A DNA stretch of 64,000 bases from Pseudomonas mosselii. Its GTDB lineage: Bacteria > Pseudomonadota > Gammaproteobacteria > Pseudomonadales > Pseudomonadaceae. The position numbers and the translations under genes are program-made. The stretch lies in assembly GCF_019823065.1 (NCBI RefSeq), contig NZ_CP081966.1, positions 3,689,501-3,753,500 on the forward strand, read 5' to 3'. Of the stretch, positions 8,215 to 17,190 are shown piece after piece; position 1 is the stretch's first letter, and every line of letters starts with the position of its first letter. Under the pieces are notes generated by a model, which did not search any database, was not told the DNA's origin, and saw only the letters and a list, made by a program, of their open reading frames with translations.

Positions 8215-8724
8215 ATGCCCGAAGGAAATCAGGCGGCACGCTGGTGCCCGGATGAATGCCCCATCACCGGGCGCCAGTTCTTCATGTGGATTGAACACCC
8301 TGATGGCAGCATGGTGCCGACCTATGGCGGCCCGTTAGACAGCTACACGATCCCGGTTCGTGATGGTGAAGAAGGCTTCTGCTGCGACCGGTTCGACCAC
8401 GACCTGGGCGACTGGCGCGACAGCGAGACAGTCGGCCTGAAGTTGATCAACGACCAGAGCGACGAATGCGAGCACGGCCAAGTCGCCGAGCTGCTGGCGG
8501 AAATTGAACGACTCAAGGGCCGGAGCCGGACCATCACGCTCTCCGGCTGCGAGTTCACCGAGGACGATCTGCTCCGAAAGGCGGTGCGGATGATGAACGG
8601 CACCAGTCGACGCAAGACCCCACGCTGGGTGCTGATGAAGGATGTCTTCTGCTGTGGGTCTGGCGTCGCCCACGCGCTGTGCAGGCGCTTCGGCTTCGAC
8701 CCGGACGAGGAGCTGAGTCGATGA
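8215..8724 (+). CDS. hypothetical prophage protein
   Basis: 169 residues. The ATG at 8215 is chosen because AAGGA precedes it; a longer frame opening at 8092 has no such site and overlaps the methylase. The N-terminal part has four cysteines (WCPDECPITG, GFCCDRFD). A helical middle (ECEHGQVAELLAEIERLKG) is followed by a C-terminal region with DDLLRKAVRMMNG. No family is recognised. It is coupled to the next gene by ATGA-type overlap. Confidence 0.55.
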   Translation: MPEGNQAARWCPDECPITGRQFFMWIEHPDGSMVPTYGGPLDSYTIPVRDGEEGFCCDRFDHDLGDWRDSETVGLKLINDQSDECEHGQVAELLAEIERLKGRSRTITLSGCEFTEDDLLRKAVRMMNGTSRRKTPRWVLMKDVFCCGSGVAHALCRRFGFDPDEELSR

Positions 8725-8993
8725 CCCGACTCGCCCTCTGCCTCCTGCTGCTGGCCACCGGCGCCAGCGCTGAGCAACTCACCGATGACATCAAGGTCGT
8801 GCACGACCAGAAGCGCTGCGCGACCTGCTGGGTGCTGTACGGCAGCTATGGCAGCCGGCAAGCGATCTTCTGCATCCCCGACAGCCAGCTGCAGGCCGGC
8901 AACGAGCGCCAGCTCTCACCGCACGAAACCCAACCAGAACCTACACCTGCTGCCGCGCCGGCGGCCTGGAATGATGAGAGGTATCAGCTGTGA
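8721..8993 (+). CDS. small exported prophage protein
   Basis: 90 residues with a classical signal peptide: MTRLALCLLLLATGASA, cleavage probably after residue 17. The mature part has three cysteines (RCATCW, FC), so disulfides in the periplasm are possible, and it ends in a Pro/Ala-rich tail. No family is recognised. It overlaps its neighbours by four bases on both sides. Confidence 0.5.
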   Translation: MTRLALCLLLLATGASAEQLTDDIKVVHDQKRCATCWVLYGSYGSRQAIFCIPDSQLQAGNERQLSPHETQPEPTPAAAPAAWNDERYQL

Positions 8994-9154
8994 GCAAGAT
9001 GGATTTCGACGATTGGTACATGGTGCTGCGCGATATAGCGCGTAAGCACGGCGAGAACGTGTCGGACCGTCAGGCATGGCGTGAAGCCTGGGAGTTCGAG
9101 TACAGCTCGCCTGAAGAGGCCTTCTACAGCGAGTACCCGGAGCATCGACCATGA
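8990..9154 (+). CDS. 54-residue hypothetical prophage protein, GTG start
   Basis: The GTG at 8990 overlaps the previous stop (GTGA). The product is acidic and aromatic-rich (MDFDDWYMVLRDIARKHG, then QAWREAWEFEY). It has a stop-start overlap with the following micro-ORF. No family is recognised; support is from the coupled arrangement. Confidence 0.45.
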   Translation: MSKMDFDDWYMVLRDIARKHGENVSDRQAWREAWEFEYSSPEEAFYSEYPEHRP

Positions 9155-9252
9155 CCGACCTGATCGAAGTGAAGACCTGCACCTGCCCATCCGGCGACGG
9201 CTCACTGCGCTGGCCGTGCCCGGTTCATCCGCCGAAGGAGGAACGCAAATGA
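9151..9252 (+). CDS. 33-residue Cys-containing micro-protein
   Basis: The start overlaps the previous stop (ATGA at 9151). It contains CTCPSGDG and PCPVHPP, a small CxC...C...C...H set that could bind a metal. An AAGGAGG inside its end serves as ribosome site for the next start. Translation is inferred only from the overlap chain. Confidence 0.35.
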   Translation: MTDLIEVKTCTCPSGDGSLRWPCPVHPPKEERK

Positions 9253-9302
9253 TCGCCCTCGCCTACATGGCCTATCTGATCTACAAAGGACCGCGACCAT
9301 GA
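9249..9302 (+). CDS. 17-residue hydrophobic micro-ORF
   Basis: Reads MIALAYMAYLIYKGPRP. It has AAGGAGG upstream (9235-9241) and ATGA overlaps on both sides, so ribosomes probably pass through it. It may only be a coupling device for the next gene, or a tiny membrane peptide. Confidence 0.3.
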   Translation: MIALAYMAYLIYKGPRP

Positions 9303-9472
9303 AAGCTCGCATGACCTACTGGAACGGCTCCTGGTGGTGCCGCCGCATGGGCTGCACCGGGCAAGGCGCGACAATGCGCGAGGCCTGGGACGACATGTGG
9401 AAGCTGTACTTCGAAGCCGTCCGCCCTGCACGCCCGCAGACCTTCCATTCGCCTCGCGTCCGCTGCGGCTGA
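9299..9472 (+). CDS. 57-residue Trp/Arg-rich hypothetical protein
   Basis: Starts in the stop of the preceding micro-ORF. The sequence WNGSWWCRRMGCTGQG, followed by AWDDMW, gives an aromatic basic protein. No family is recognised. It is the last member of the overlap chain; about 67 bases separate it from the next gene. Confidence 0.4.
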   Translation: MKARMTYWNGSWWCRRMGCTGQGATMREAWDDMWKLYFEAVRPARPQTFHSPRVRCG

Positions 9473-9539
9473 TTCCAGTTTAACCCCTCCCCCAACTACT
9501 CAAGCCCGCCGACATGCGCGGGCATGGAGAGCTATTGCC

Positions 9540-9863
9540 ATGACGAAAGAAGAACTGGCCGGCCTGCCTGCGAAGGTCCTCACTGCGATCGAGGCCGGAA
9601 AAGCTGCGGCGGCTGCGTGCACCGACGACGGCGGCAGCGCCAACCTTGACCGCGTCGTCATCCCGGTGCCGGGCCTTCGAGCCAGCCAACTGCCAGAGCT
9701 GCCGGGGAAATTGTGGAAGCGCAGCGGCTGGCATCAGCAGGGTATTCACCTCGATACACCGTGGCCTGGCCAGGGCAACCAACACAGCGCCGGCGTGCAA
9801 GCCATGCATGCCTCACTCAAGGCGCAAGGCGTCAACTGCTACGTCTACTACCAGGTCGACTGA
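9540..9863 (+). CDS. hypothetical prophage protein
   Basis: 107 residues, ATG at 9540 with GGAGAG upstream. The sequence has no membrane segment or signal peptide and no recognised motif. Its place between the micro-ORF chain and the integrase module suggests an early or accessory phage function. Confidence 0.5.
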   Translation: MTKEELAGLPAKVLTAIEAGKAAAAACTDDGGSANLDRVVIPVPGLRASQLPELPGKLWKRSGWHQQGIHLDTPWPGQGNQHSAGVQAMHASLKAQGVNCYVYYQVD

Positions 9864-9901
9864 ACACCAACCTGCCGCCACCGGCGGCGTGGAGACCATC
9901 C

Positions 9902-10078
9902 ATGAACCTGATCGACTGCTACGTCACGAAGATCCTCGGCGAGCCGTACCGCAAGTTCGGCGCCTGGTGGGTCGATGTCGAGTACAACGCCTACGGCAAA
10001 ACCAGCAAGACCCAGCTGATGGCCAGGACCGAAGAAGGTGCCCGGCGCTTTCAGGTAGGGCACCACTTCTTGGCCTGA
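9902..10078 (+). CDS. 58-residue hypothetical prophage protein
   Basis: ATG at 9902 preceded by GGAG (9891-9894). Starts MNLIDCYVTKILGEPY. The small protein looks beta-rich (WWVDVEYNAYGKTSKTQLMART) and resembles other short phage proteins with this N-terminal pattern. Function unknown. Confidence 0.5.
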   Translation: MNLIDCYVTKILGEPYRKFGAWWVDVEYNAYGKTSKTQLMARTEEGARRFQVGHHFLA

Positions 10079-10088
10079 GGAGGCCCAC

Positions 10089-10505
10089 ATGGCAAACGCC
10101 ACCGCTGCAGTGCAGCCAGGCCTGCTGCCGAGAATCATCCGGGCCGGCGAGGCGCCCGGATATCTCGGCATGTGCAAGGACGAATTCAAGAACACCGTGA
10201 GGCCATACGTCCGCGAGTTCCCAATAGGGAAGCAGGGAATCGGCTTCGATCGCCTCGAGCTGGACGCATGGGTCGACGCCTACATCGATGCCATGGCCGT
10301 TGAAAAGGCGAGCAATCAGGACAACAATCGGCCCCGCAGCGAGCGCCAGGGGAAGACCGACAAGGAGAACCCATGGCCAAAAAGGCAATCACAGGCCTCC
10401 AGAAAATGCCCAGCGGCATCTGGAAAATCGACAAAATCTACAGAGGGGAGCGAATTCAAGAGAGCACTGGCACTTGTGACCGGGAAGAAGCGGAGCAGTA
10501 CCTGA
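10089..10505 (+). CDS. excisionase-like DNA-binding protein overlapping the integrase
   Basis: 138 residues. The first 70 residues (GYLGMCKDEFKNTVRPYVRE...GFDRLELDAWVD) have the layout of a small winged-helix or AlpA/Xis-type module: a helix that replaces the usual HTH entry, then a strand and a 'DR.ELD.W' helix. The last 44 codons are read out of frame over the integrase start. The basic tail ending FKRALALVTGKKR is, from memory, shared by relatives, so the overlap may be real coding. It probably directs excision or regulates the integrase. Confidence 0.65.
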   Translation: MANATAAVQPGLLPRIIRAGEAPGYLGMCKDEFKNTVRPYVREFPIGKQGIGFDRLELDAWVDAYIDAMAVEKASNQDNNRPRSERQGKTDKENPWPKRQSQASRKCPAASGKSTKSTEGSEFKRALALVTGKKRSST

Positions 10506-11554
10506 TCCACCTGCTGGAGAAAATGCGCCAGCGCAAGGTGTACGGTGTTCGCGAGATCAAGACCTTCGACCAGGCCGCGGCGCGATACCTGGTCGAGCAC
10601 AAGGACCAGCCATCGATCAGGCTGACTGCGCTGTACCTGGACCAGGTCATGCCCTACCTGGGCAGCCTGCCACTGACGCACATCGACGATGCAGCCTTGG
10701 CTCCGTACATCCGGGACCGCAAGGCCGGGGCTGTGCTACCGGATGGGAAAGTGAAGGTAGGCGTCAGCAACAGGACCATCAACATCGCGATCGAGCGCGT
10801 GATCAGGGTCCTGTCGCTGGCGTGTAGGAAGTGGCGGGATGAGGAGCGCCGACCATGGCTTGACAGCGTTCCGCTGCTGACCAAGCTCGAGGAGAAGAAG
10901 GCGAGCCGGAAGCCCTACCCCATGTCATGCGAGGAGCAGTCGGTTCTCTTCGCTGAGTTGCCCGACCACCTGCAGCGCATGGCCCTGTTCAAGGTGAACA
11001 CCGGCTGTCGCGAGCAAGAGGTCTGCAAGTTGAGGTGGGACTGGGAAATCTTCGTCCCCGAGCTCGACACCAGCGTGTTCCTGATCCCGGCAGAGTTCGG
11101 CGGCCGGCATGAGAACTCTGGGGTGAAGAACAGGGACGAGCGCCTGGTTGTGCTGAACAGCGTGGCGCGGTCAATCATCGAGAAGCAGCGCGGGATCAGC
11201 AGGGAATGGGTGTTCCCCTACAACGGCACTGCGATGCATCGGATGAACGACTCGGCGTGGAAGAAGGCGCGAGTGCGCGCGGCCAAGCTCTGGCAGGAGC
11301 AGCATTTGAGGCCGGCGCATCCCGGGTTCGCTTCGATACGCATCCACGACCTGAAGCATACCTTCGGCAGGCGCCTGAAAGCAGCAGGTGTAACGGAGGA
11401 AGATCGGAAGTCGCTGCTGGGCCACAAGAACGGAAGCGTGACCAGCCACTATTCGGGCGCCGAGCTCGGGCAGTTGATCGAAGCGGCGAACAAGGTATCG
11501 GCCACCGACTCGCGCGGTCCGGTGCTGACGATTTTGAAGAGGAGGATCGGGTAA
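10373..11554 (+). CDS. int: tyrosine-family phage integrase
   Basis: 393 residues. The N-terminal arm-binding-like part (MAKKAITGLQKMPSGIW) precedes a core-binding domain and a catalytic domain. The catalytic set is visible: Arg in NTGCREQEV, HDLKHTFGRRL (a Lys occupies the usual second position before the His), LLGHKN, and the nucleophile Tyr in SHYSGAEL. It points to the 3' end of tRNA-Pro 83 bases away, the classic integration arrangement. Full length for the family, so likely functional. Confidence 0.93.
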   Translation: MAKKAITGLQKMPSGIWKIDKIYRGERIQESTGTCDREEAEQYLIHLLEKMRQRKVYGVREIKTFDQAAARYLVEHKDQPSIRLTALYLDQVMPYLGSLPLTHIDDAALAPYIRDRKAGAVLPDGKVKVGVSNRTINIAIERVIRVLSLACRKWRDEERRPWLDSVPLLTKLEEKKASRKPYPMSCEEQSVLFAELPDHLQRMALFKVNTGCREQEVCKLRWDWEIFVPELDTSVFLIPAEFGGRHENSGVKNRDERLVVLNSVARSIIEKQRGISREWVFPYNGTAMHRMNDSAWKKARVRAAKLWQEQHLRPAHPGFASIRIHDLKHTFGRRLKAAGVTEEDRKSLLGHKNGSVTSHYSGAELGQLIEAANKVSATDSRGPVLTILKRRIG

Positions 11555-11589
11555 GAAATTGGGCGAAGTCACTCGAAAAGTCACTAGGC

Positions 11590-11620
11590 CCAGAAATAAC
11601 AAAGCCACCCGAAGGTGGCT
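11590..11620 (-). terminator. rho-independent terminator of tRNA-Pro
   Basis: Read on the minus strand, AGCCACC-TTCG-GGTGGCT forms a seven-pair stem with a stable UUCG loop and is followed by TTTGTTATTT. It lies 17 bases past the tRNA 3' end, so it should end the tRNA transcript and also shield the integrase gene from antisense transcription. Confidence 0.8.
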
Positions 11621-11636
11621 AAGTCATTGAGGTATA

Positions 11637-11680
11637 TGGTCGGGACGGAGTGATTCGAACACTCGACCCCTTGCACCCCA
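11637..11680. other. probable prophage attachment site end within tRNA-Pro
   Basis: The integrase gene ends 83 bases from the tRNA 3' end and is oriented toward it. Phage tyrosine integrases of this type use the tRNA 3' half as core and restore it on integration, which matches an intact tRNA here. The exact core cannot be fixed without the other prophage end, which lies left of the window. Confidence 0.55.
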
Positions 11681-11713
11681 TGCAAGTGCGCTACCGGGCT
11701 GCGCTACGCCCCG
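11637..11713 (-). tRNA. tRNA-Pro(GGG)
   Basis: 77 bases. On the minus strand it begins CGGGGCGTAGCGCAG and ends CGACCA, with CCA encoded. The anticodon arm CTTGC-ATGGGGT-GCAAG places GGG at the anticodon positions; the T arm contains GTTCGAATC. It reads CCC proline codons, and its 3' half is the probable integration site of the adjoining prophage. Confidence 0.95.
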
Positions 11714-11722
11714 ACATCATTC

Positions 11723-11753
11723 TCTATACCGCTGAGAACGTTGAAGAATGTAA
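11723..11753 (-). promoter_or_regulatory. possible promoter of tRNA-Pro
   Basis: On the minus strand TATAGA (11723-11728) lies ten bases before the tRNA start, with TTACAT (11748-11753) nineteen bases further upstream. The spacing is slightly long for sigma-70, so the tRNA may also be read from the upstream ihfA/MerR transcript. Confidence 0.35.
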
Positions 11754-11812
11754 CCTAACCTTTTGAATAATGGAAGCTTTTTTTCAAAAATTTCCACTCG
11801 TCGCCAATCAGG

Positions 11813-12169
11813 TCACTTCTTCAACACCACCAACACATCCTCCAACTCCGCAATCATCTGCCGAATCAGCTGCTTGTACTGGCTGGACTCATCCTTGACC
11901 TCATCACTGGAGAGCCTTAACCGCGCCCCGCCAATGGTAAAGCCCTGGTCATACAGCAAAGCGCGGATCTGGCGGATCATCAGCACATCCTGGCGCTGAT
12001 AATACCGCCGGTTGCCACGGCGCTTCACCGGGTTGAGCTGCGGAAATTCCTGCTCCCAGTAGCGCAGCACGTGCGGTTTTACCGCACAGAGCTCGCTGAC
12101 TTCACCAATGGTGAAGTAGCGTTTGCCCGGGATGGGGGGCAGCTCGTCGTTATGGCTTGGTTCCAGCAT
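11813..12169 (-). CDS. MerR-family transcriptional regulator
   Basis: 118 residues. A MerR winged helix is clear: [27 protein letters not shown], then [16 protein letters not shown] and a helical tail. There is no C-terminal effector domain, so it is a short MerR. Its start overlaps the end of ihfA by 20 bases, and this ihfA-MerR-tRNA-Pro order is conserved in Pseudomonas. Target genes are unknown. Confidence 0.85.
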   Translation of the reverse strand: MLEPSHNDELPPIPGKRYFTIGEVSELCAVKPHVLRYWEQEFPQLNPVKRRGNRRYYQRQDVLMIRQIRALLYDQGFTIGGARLRLSSDEVKDESSQYKQLIRQMIAELEDVLVVLKK

Positions 12170-12452
12170 AGGCCTCTACCCGGGCTTTCAGCTTCTGCCC
12201 TGGACGAAAGGTGACGACGCGGCGCGCGGTGATCGGGATCTCTTCCCCTGTTTTAGGGTTGCGGCCCGGCCGCTGGCGTTTGTCGCGAAGGTCGAAGTTG
12301 CCGAAACCGGACAACTTGACCTGCTCGTTGTCTTCAAGCGCGTGCCGAATTTCTTCGAAAAACAGCTCGACCAGCTCCTTGGCCTCACGCTTGTTAAGCC
12401 CCAGCTCCTCGTACAGCCTTTCGGCCATCTCAGCTTTCGTCAGAGCACCCAT
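12150..12452 (-). CDS. ihfA: integration host factor alpha subunit
   Basis: 100 residues, the normal length. It has the HU/IHF fold with the DNA-intercalating arm [20 protein letters not shown] and N-terminus [12 protein letters not shown]. It pairs with IHF-beta to bend DNA in recombination, sigma-54 promoters and phage integration. It lies five bases after pheT, as in E. coli, where both are co-transcribed. Confidence 0.97.
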   Translation of the reverse strand: MGALTKAEMAERLYEELGLNKREAKELVELFFEEIRHALEDNEQVKLSGFGNFDLRDKRQRPGRNPKTGEEIPITARRVVTFRPGQKLKARVEAYAGTKP

Positions 12453-12456
12453 GCCG

Positions 12457-14838
12457 TTATTTCCTTAACGTGGTGTTCAACCTTTGTTCAAGCGAGGTGA
12501 GGATGGTTTGCAGGGTTTCATTCACCTCATCGTCGTTAAGAGTGCGCGATGGATGTTGCCAGGTCAAGCCGACGGCCAGGCTTTTTCTATCAGGATCAAT
12601 GCCTTTACCCTGGTAGACGTCAAACAGCCTGAGGTCTGTGAGCCATTCGCCTGCATTGTCACGAATTACTTCAAGCACGGAGCTCGAAGCTACATCACGA
12701 CCTGCGATCAAGGCCAGGTCACGACGGGTTTCCGGGAACTTGGACAGCTCGCTGAACTTCGGCAGGCGGCCTTCGACTACATCACCGAGCACCAGCTCGA
12801 AGACGAACACCGGGCGGTCGAGGCCGAGGGTCTTGGCCAGCTCCGGGTGGATGGCGCCGAGGTGGCCGACTTCCTTGCCGTCGCGCTCGATGCGGGCGGT
12901 TTGGCCTGGGTGCAGGGCTGGGTGCTTGCCGGCGACAAAGCTGAAGTCGCTCAGGGCGCCCGAGTAGCCCAGCAGGGCTTCCACGTCGGCTTTGACGTCG
13001 AAGAAGTCGATGCCGTCGCGACCGTTCGCCCAGCCTTCTGGCAGGCGGCTGCCGGTGACGACGCCGGCGATCATCGGCTGCTGCTTGAGGTCACCGAGCT
13101 GGCCGACGAAGCGCAGGCCGCTTTCGAACAGGCGCACGCGGTCTTGCTGGCGGTTGAGGTTGTGCTGCATCGCCTTGACCAGGCCCGGCCACAGCGAGGC
13201 GCGCATGGCGGCCATGTCGCTGGAGATGGGGTTGGCCAGCAGCAGCGGCTCGACGCCCGGGGTGAACAGCTCGAACAGTTTCGGGTCGATGAAGCTGTAG
13301 GTGATGGCTTCCTGGTAGCCGCGGGCGACCAGCAGACGGCGCAGGTTCGGCAGCTCGCCGCGGGTTTCCGGGCGGGCTTGCGGGGCCAGGCGGGCCTGCG
13401 GGTAGCGCACCGGCAGGTTGTTGTAGCCGTACAGGCGGGCCAGCTCTTCGATCAGGTCGACTTCCAGGCTGACGTCGAAGCGGTGGCTTGGGACGGTGAC
13501 CGTCCACTGCCCTGCCCCATTGGCGCTGGTCTTCAGCTCCAGGGCGTTGAGCAGCTGCTCGACCTGGGCAGCGTCCATCTCCATGCCGAGCATCTGGGTG
13601 ATGCGTTCGGCGCGCAGGGTGATCGGCGCGATATTCGGCAGGTGCTGCTCGCTCACGGTCTCGACGATCGGACCGGCTTCGCCGCCGACGATCTCCAGCA
13701 CCAGGGCGGTGGCGCGCTCCATGGCTTCACGGGCCAGTTGCGAGTCCACGCCGCGCTCGTAGCGGTGCGAGGCGTCGGTGTGCAGGCCGTAGGAACGGGC
13801 CTTGCCGGCAACGGAAATCGGCTCGAAGAAGGCGCTCTCGAGGAACAGATCGCGGGTCTTCTCGGTATTGACGCCGCTGTGCTCGCCACCCATCACGCCG
13901 GCAATGGCCAGGGCGCGGGTGTGGTCGGCGATCACCAGGGTGTCGGCGCGCAGGGCGACTTCCTGGCCGTCCAGCAGGACGAGCTTCTCGCCCTCCTCGG
14001 CCATGCGTACGCGAATGCCGCCGTTGATTTCGGCGAGGTCGAAGGCGTGCATCGGCTGGCCGAGCTCGAGCATCACGTAGTTGGTGATGTCGACGGCGGC
14101 GTCGATGCTGCGCACGTCGCTGCGGCGCAGGCGCTCGACCATCCACAGCGGGGTCGGCTTGCTCAGGTCGACGTTGCGGATCACGCGGCCCAGGTAGCGC
14201 GGGCAAGCGGCCGGGGCGCTGACTTCGACCGGGCGCACTTCGTCGTGGGCGGCCGGTACCGCTGGCACCACCGGGCGGGTGACCGGCACGTCGTACAGGG
14301 CGCTGACGTCACGGGCAAGGCCGGCCAGGGACAGGCAGTCACCGCGGTTCGGGGTCAGGCCGATCTCGATGCTGGCGTCGTCCAGGTTCAGGTACTTGCG
14401 AATGTCTTCGCCAACCGGGGCGTCAGCCGCCAGTTCCAGCAGGCCGTCGTTCTCTTCGCTGATCTGCAGCTCGGAAGCCGAGCAGAGCATGCCGAACGAC
14501 TCGACGCCGCGCAGCTTGGCCTTCTTGATCTTGAAGTCGCCCGGCAGTTCGGCGCCGATCATGGCGAACGGGATCTTGATGCCTGGGCGGGCATTCGGGG
14601 CGCCGCAGACCACCTGGAAGGTCTCTGCGCCGTTGCTCACCTGGCACACGCGCAGCTTGTCGGCGTCCGGGTGTTGTTCGGTGGTGAGGATCTCGCCCAC
14701 CACGATGCCGCTGAACTGGCCGGCAGCGGGGGTCACGCTGTCGACTTCGAGGCCGGCCATGGACAGGCGGGCAACCAGTTCGTCACGGGAGACTTGCGGG
14801 TTTACCCAACCGCGCAGCCACTGTTCACTGAATTTCAT
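12457..14838 (-). CDS. pheT: phenylalanine-tRNA ligase beta subunit
   Basis: 793 residues, standard for Phe[15 protein letters not shown] starts the N-terminal domain, followed by the EMAP-like tRNA-binding region ([20 protein letters not shown]), the B3/B4 editing region and the C-terminal anticodon-binding fold. It forms the alpha2-beta2 enzyme with PheS, which lies 31 bases upstream. Intact and unremarkable. Confidence 0.97.
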   Translation of the reverse strand: MKFSEQWLRGWVNPQVSRDELVARLSMAGLEVDSVTPAAGQFSGIVVGEILTTEQHPDADKLRVCQVSNGAETFQVVCGAPNARPGIKIPFAMIGAELPGDFKIKKAKLRGVESFGMLCSASELQISEENDGLLELAADAPVGEDIRKYLNLDDASIEIGLTPNRGDCLSLAGLARDVSALYDVPVTRPVVPAVPAAHDEVRPVEVSAPAACPRYLGRVIRNVDLSKPTPLWMVERLRRSDVRSIDAAVDITNYVMLELGQPMHAFDLAEINGGIRVRMAEEGEKLVLLDGQEVALRADTLVIADHTRALAIAGVMGGEHSGVNTEKTRDLFLESAFFEPISVAGKARSYGLHTDASHRYERGVDSQLAREAMERATALVLEIVGGEAGPIVETVSEQHLPNIAPITLRAERITQMLGMEMDAAQVEQLLNALELKTSANGAGQWTVTVPSHRFDVSLEVDLIEELARLYGYNNLPVRYPQARLAPQARPETRGELPNLRRLLVARGYQEAITYSFIDPKLFELFTPGVEPLLLANPISSDMAAMRASLWPGLVKAMQHNLNRQQDRVRLFESGLRFVGQLGDLKQQPMIAGVVTGSRLPEGWANGRDGIDFFDVKADVEALLGYSGALSDFSFVAGKHPALHPGQTARIERDGKEVGHLGAIHPELAKTLGLDRPVFVFELVLGDVVEGRLPKFSELSKFPETRRDLALIAGRDVASSSVLEVIRDNAGEWLTDLRLFDVYQGKGIDPDRKSLAVGLTWQHPSRTLNDDEVNETLQTILTSLEQRLNTTLRK

Positions 14839-14869
14839 GCTGTTCTCCTGAAGGTTGCGTCAATTGGGC

Positions 14870-15943
<1,074 letters not shown>

Positions 15944-15997
15944 GATGACGTTTTACACCCGACGGCGCAGGCGCCGCCGGATGATTGTCGTGGGTAC

Positions 15998-16354
15998 TTA
16001 AGCCAGTACGGCTTTAGCCTTCTCGACAATCGCAGCAAACGCCGCTTTTTCGTTCACTGCCAGATCGGCCAGAACCTTACGGTCGATTTCGATCGAAGCC
16101 TTTTTCAGGCCAGCAATCAGACGGCTGTACGACAGACCGTTGGTGCGGGCACCGGCGTTGATACGAGCGATCCACAGTGCGCGGAACTGACGCTTCTTCT
16201 GACGACGGTCGCGGTAGGCGTATTGGCCTGCCTTGATGACCGCCTGCTTGGCAACGCGGAATACGCGCGAGCGTGCACCGTAGTAGCCTTTAGCCAGTTT
16301 CAGAATTTTCTTGTGACGCTTACGAGCGATGACGCCACGCTTTACACGAGCCAT
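15998..16354 (-). CDS. rplT: 50S ribosomal protein bL20
   Basis: 118 residues, very basic, starting [23 protein letters not shown] after the initiator Met, the conserved L20 N-terminus. It is an assembly protein of the large subunit and, in E. coli, represses its own operon at the mRNA level. Downstream of rpmI by 28 bases. Confidence 0.98.
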   Translation of the reverse strand: MARVKRGVIARKRHKKILKLAKGYYGARSRVFRVAKQAVIKAGQYAYRDRRQKKRQFRALWIARINAGARTNGLSYSRLIAGLKKASIEIDRKVLADLAVNEKAAFAAIVEKAKAVLA

Positions 16355-16382
16355 GAGTAACTTCCTCTATCTTTGACCGAAA

Positions 16383-16577
16383 TTAACGTACGCGCAGCAT
16401 GCGCTCGACTTTTGCCACGTCAGACGGGTGCAGCAGGCTGGCACCGCGCAGTTGACGCTTACGCTTGGTCGACATTTTGGTCAGGATGTGGCTCTTGAAA
16501 GCGTGCTTGTGCTTGAAGCCGGAAGCGGTTTTCAGGAAACGCTTCGCAGCACCGCTCTTGGTTTTCATTTTTGGCAT
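16383..16577 (-). CDS. rpmI: 50S ribosomal protein bL35
   Basis: 64 residues, starting [14 protein letters not shown], exactly the family start; an ATG five codons upstream is not used by the family. Basic and Lys/Arg-rich, ending VERMLRVR. Part of the infC-rpmI-rplT ribosomal cluster. Confidence 0.97.
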   Translation of the reverse strand: MPKMKTKSGAAKRFLKTASGFKHKHAFKSHILTKMSTKRKRQLRGASLLHPSDVAKVERMLRVR

Positions 16578-16638
16578 GTTGGAACTCCGCATTCGATAAA
16601 ATTACACAATAATCATCAGGCCTGCCGTGCCCGGGAGA

Positions 16639-17190
16639 TTACTTCTTCTTTTTGGGGGCGATGACCATCATAAGCTGGCGTCCTTCCATCTTCGGATGCT
16701 GCTCAACGGTGCCGTATTCGGCGAGGTCGGTTTCGACCCGCTTCAACAGCTCCATGCCCAGCTCCTGGTGGGCCATCTCACGGCCGCGGAATCTCAGAGA
16801 GATCTTGGCCTTGTCCCCATCGCTAAGGAAACGTACCAGGTTGCGTAGTTTTACCTGGTAATCCCCTTCTTCCGTCCCTGGACGAAACTTGATTTCTTTG
16901 ATCTGGATCTGCTTCTGGTTCTTCTTGGCTTCGTTGGCCTGCTTCTTCTTCTCGAAGAGGTGCTTGCCGTAGTCCATCACCTTGCAGACGGGCGGTTGCG
17001 CGTCTGCAGAGATTTCCACCAGATCCAGCTTCGCTTCATCAGCGATACGCAGCGCTTCATCAATCGAGACGATGCCAATCTGCTCGCCGTCAGCACCAAT
17101 TAACCGAACCTCGCGTGCCGAGATATTCTCGTTGATCGGGGCTTTCGGTGCAGTTCGTTTATCGTTTCTCATTTCACGCTTAATAGTCAT
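16639..17190 (-). CDS. infC: translation initiation factor IF-3
   Basis: 183 residues counted from the ATG at 17190. It contains both IF3 domains: NINEN-like entry ([15 protein letters not shown]) and the C-terminal [18 protein letters not shown] region. The ATG overlaps the thrS stop (TAATG), but GGAG lies only two bases before it, whereas an AUU two codons later (17184-17182) lies eight bases after GGAG. In E. coli infC starts at AUU, which allows IF3 to repress its own translation. The true start may therefore be AUU, giving 181 residues. Confidence 0.96.
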   Translation of the reverse strand: MTIKREMRNDKRTAPKAPINENISAREVRLIGADGEQIGIVSIDEALRIADEAKLDLVEISADAQPPVCKVMDYGKHLFEKKKQANEAKKNQKQIQIKEIKFRPGTEEGDYQVKLRNLVRFLSDGDKAKISLRFRGREMAHQELGMELLKRVETDLAEYGTVEQHPKMEGRQLMMVIAPKKKK

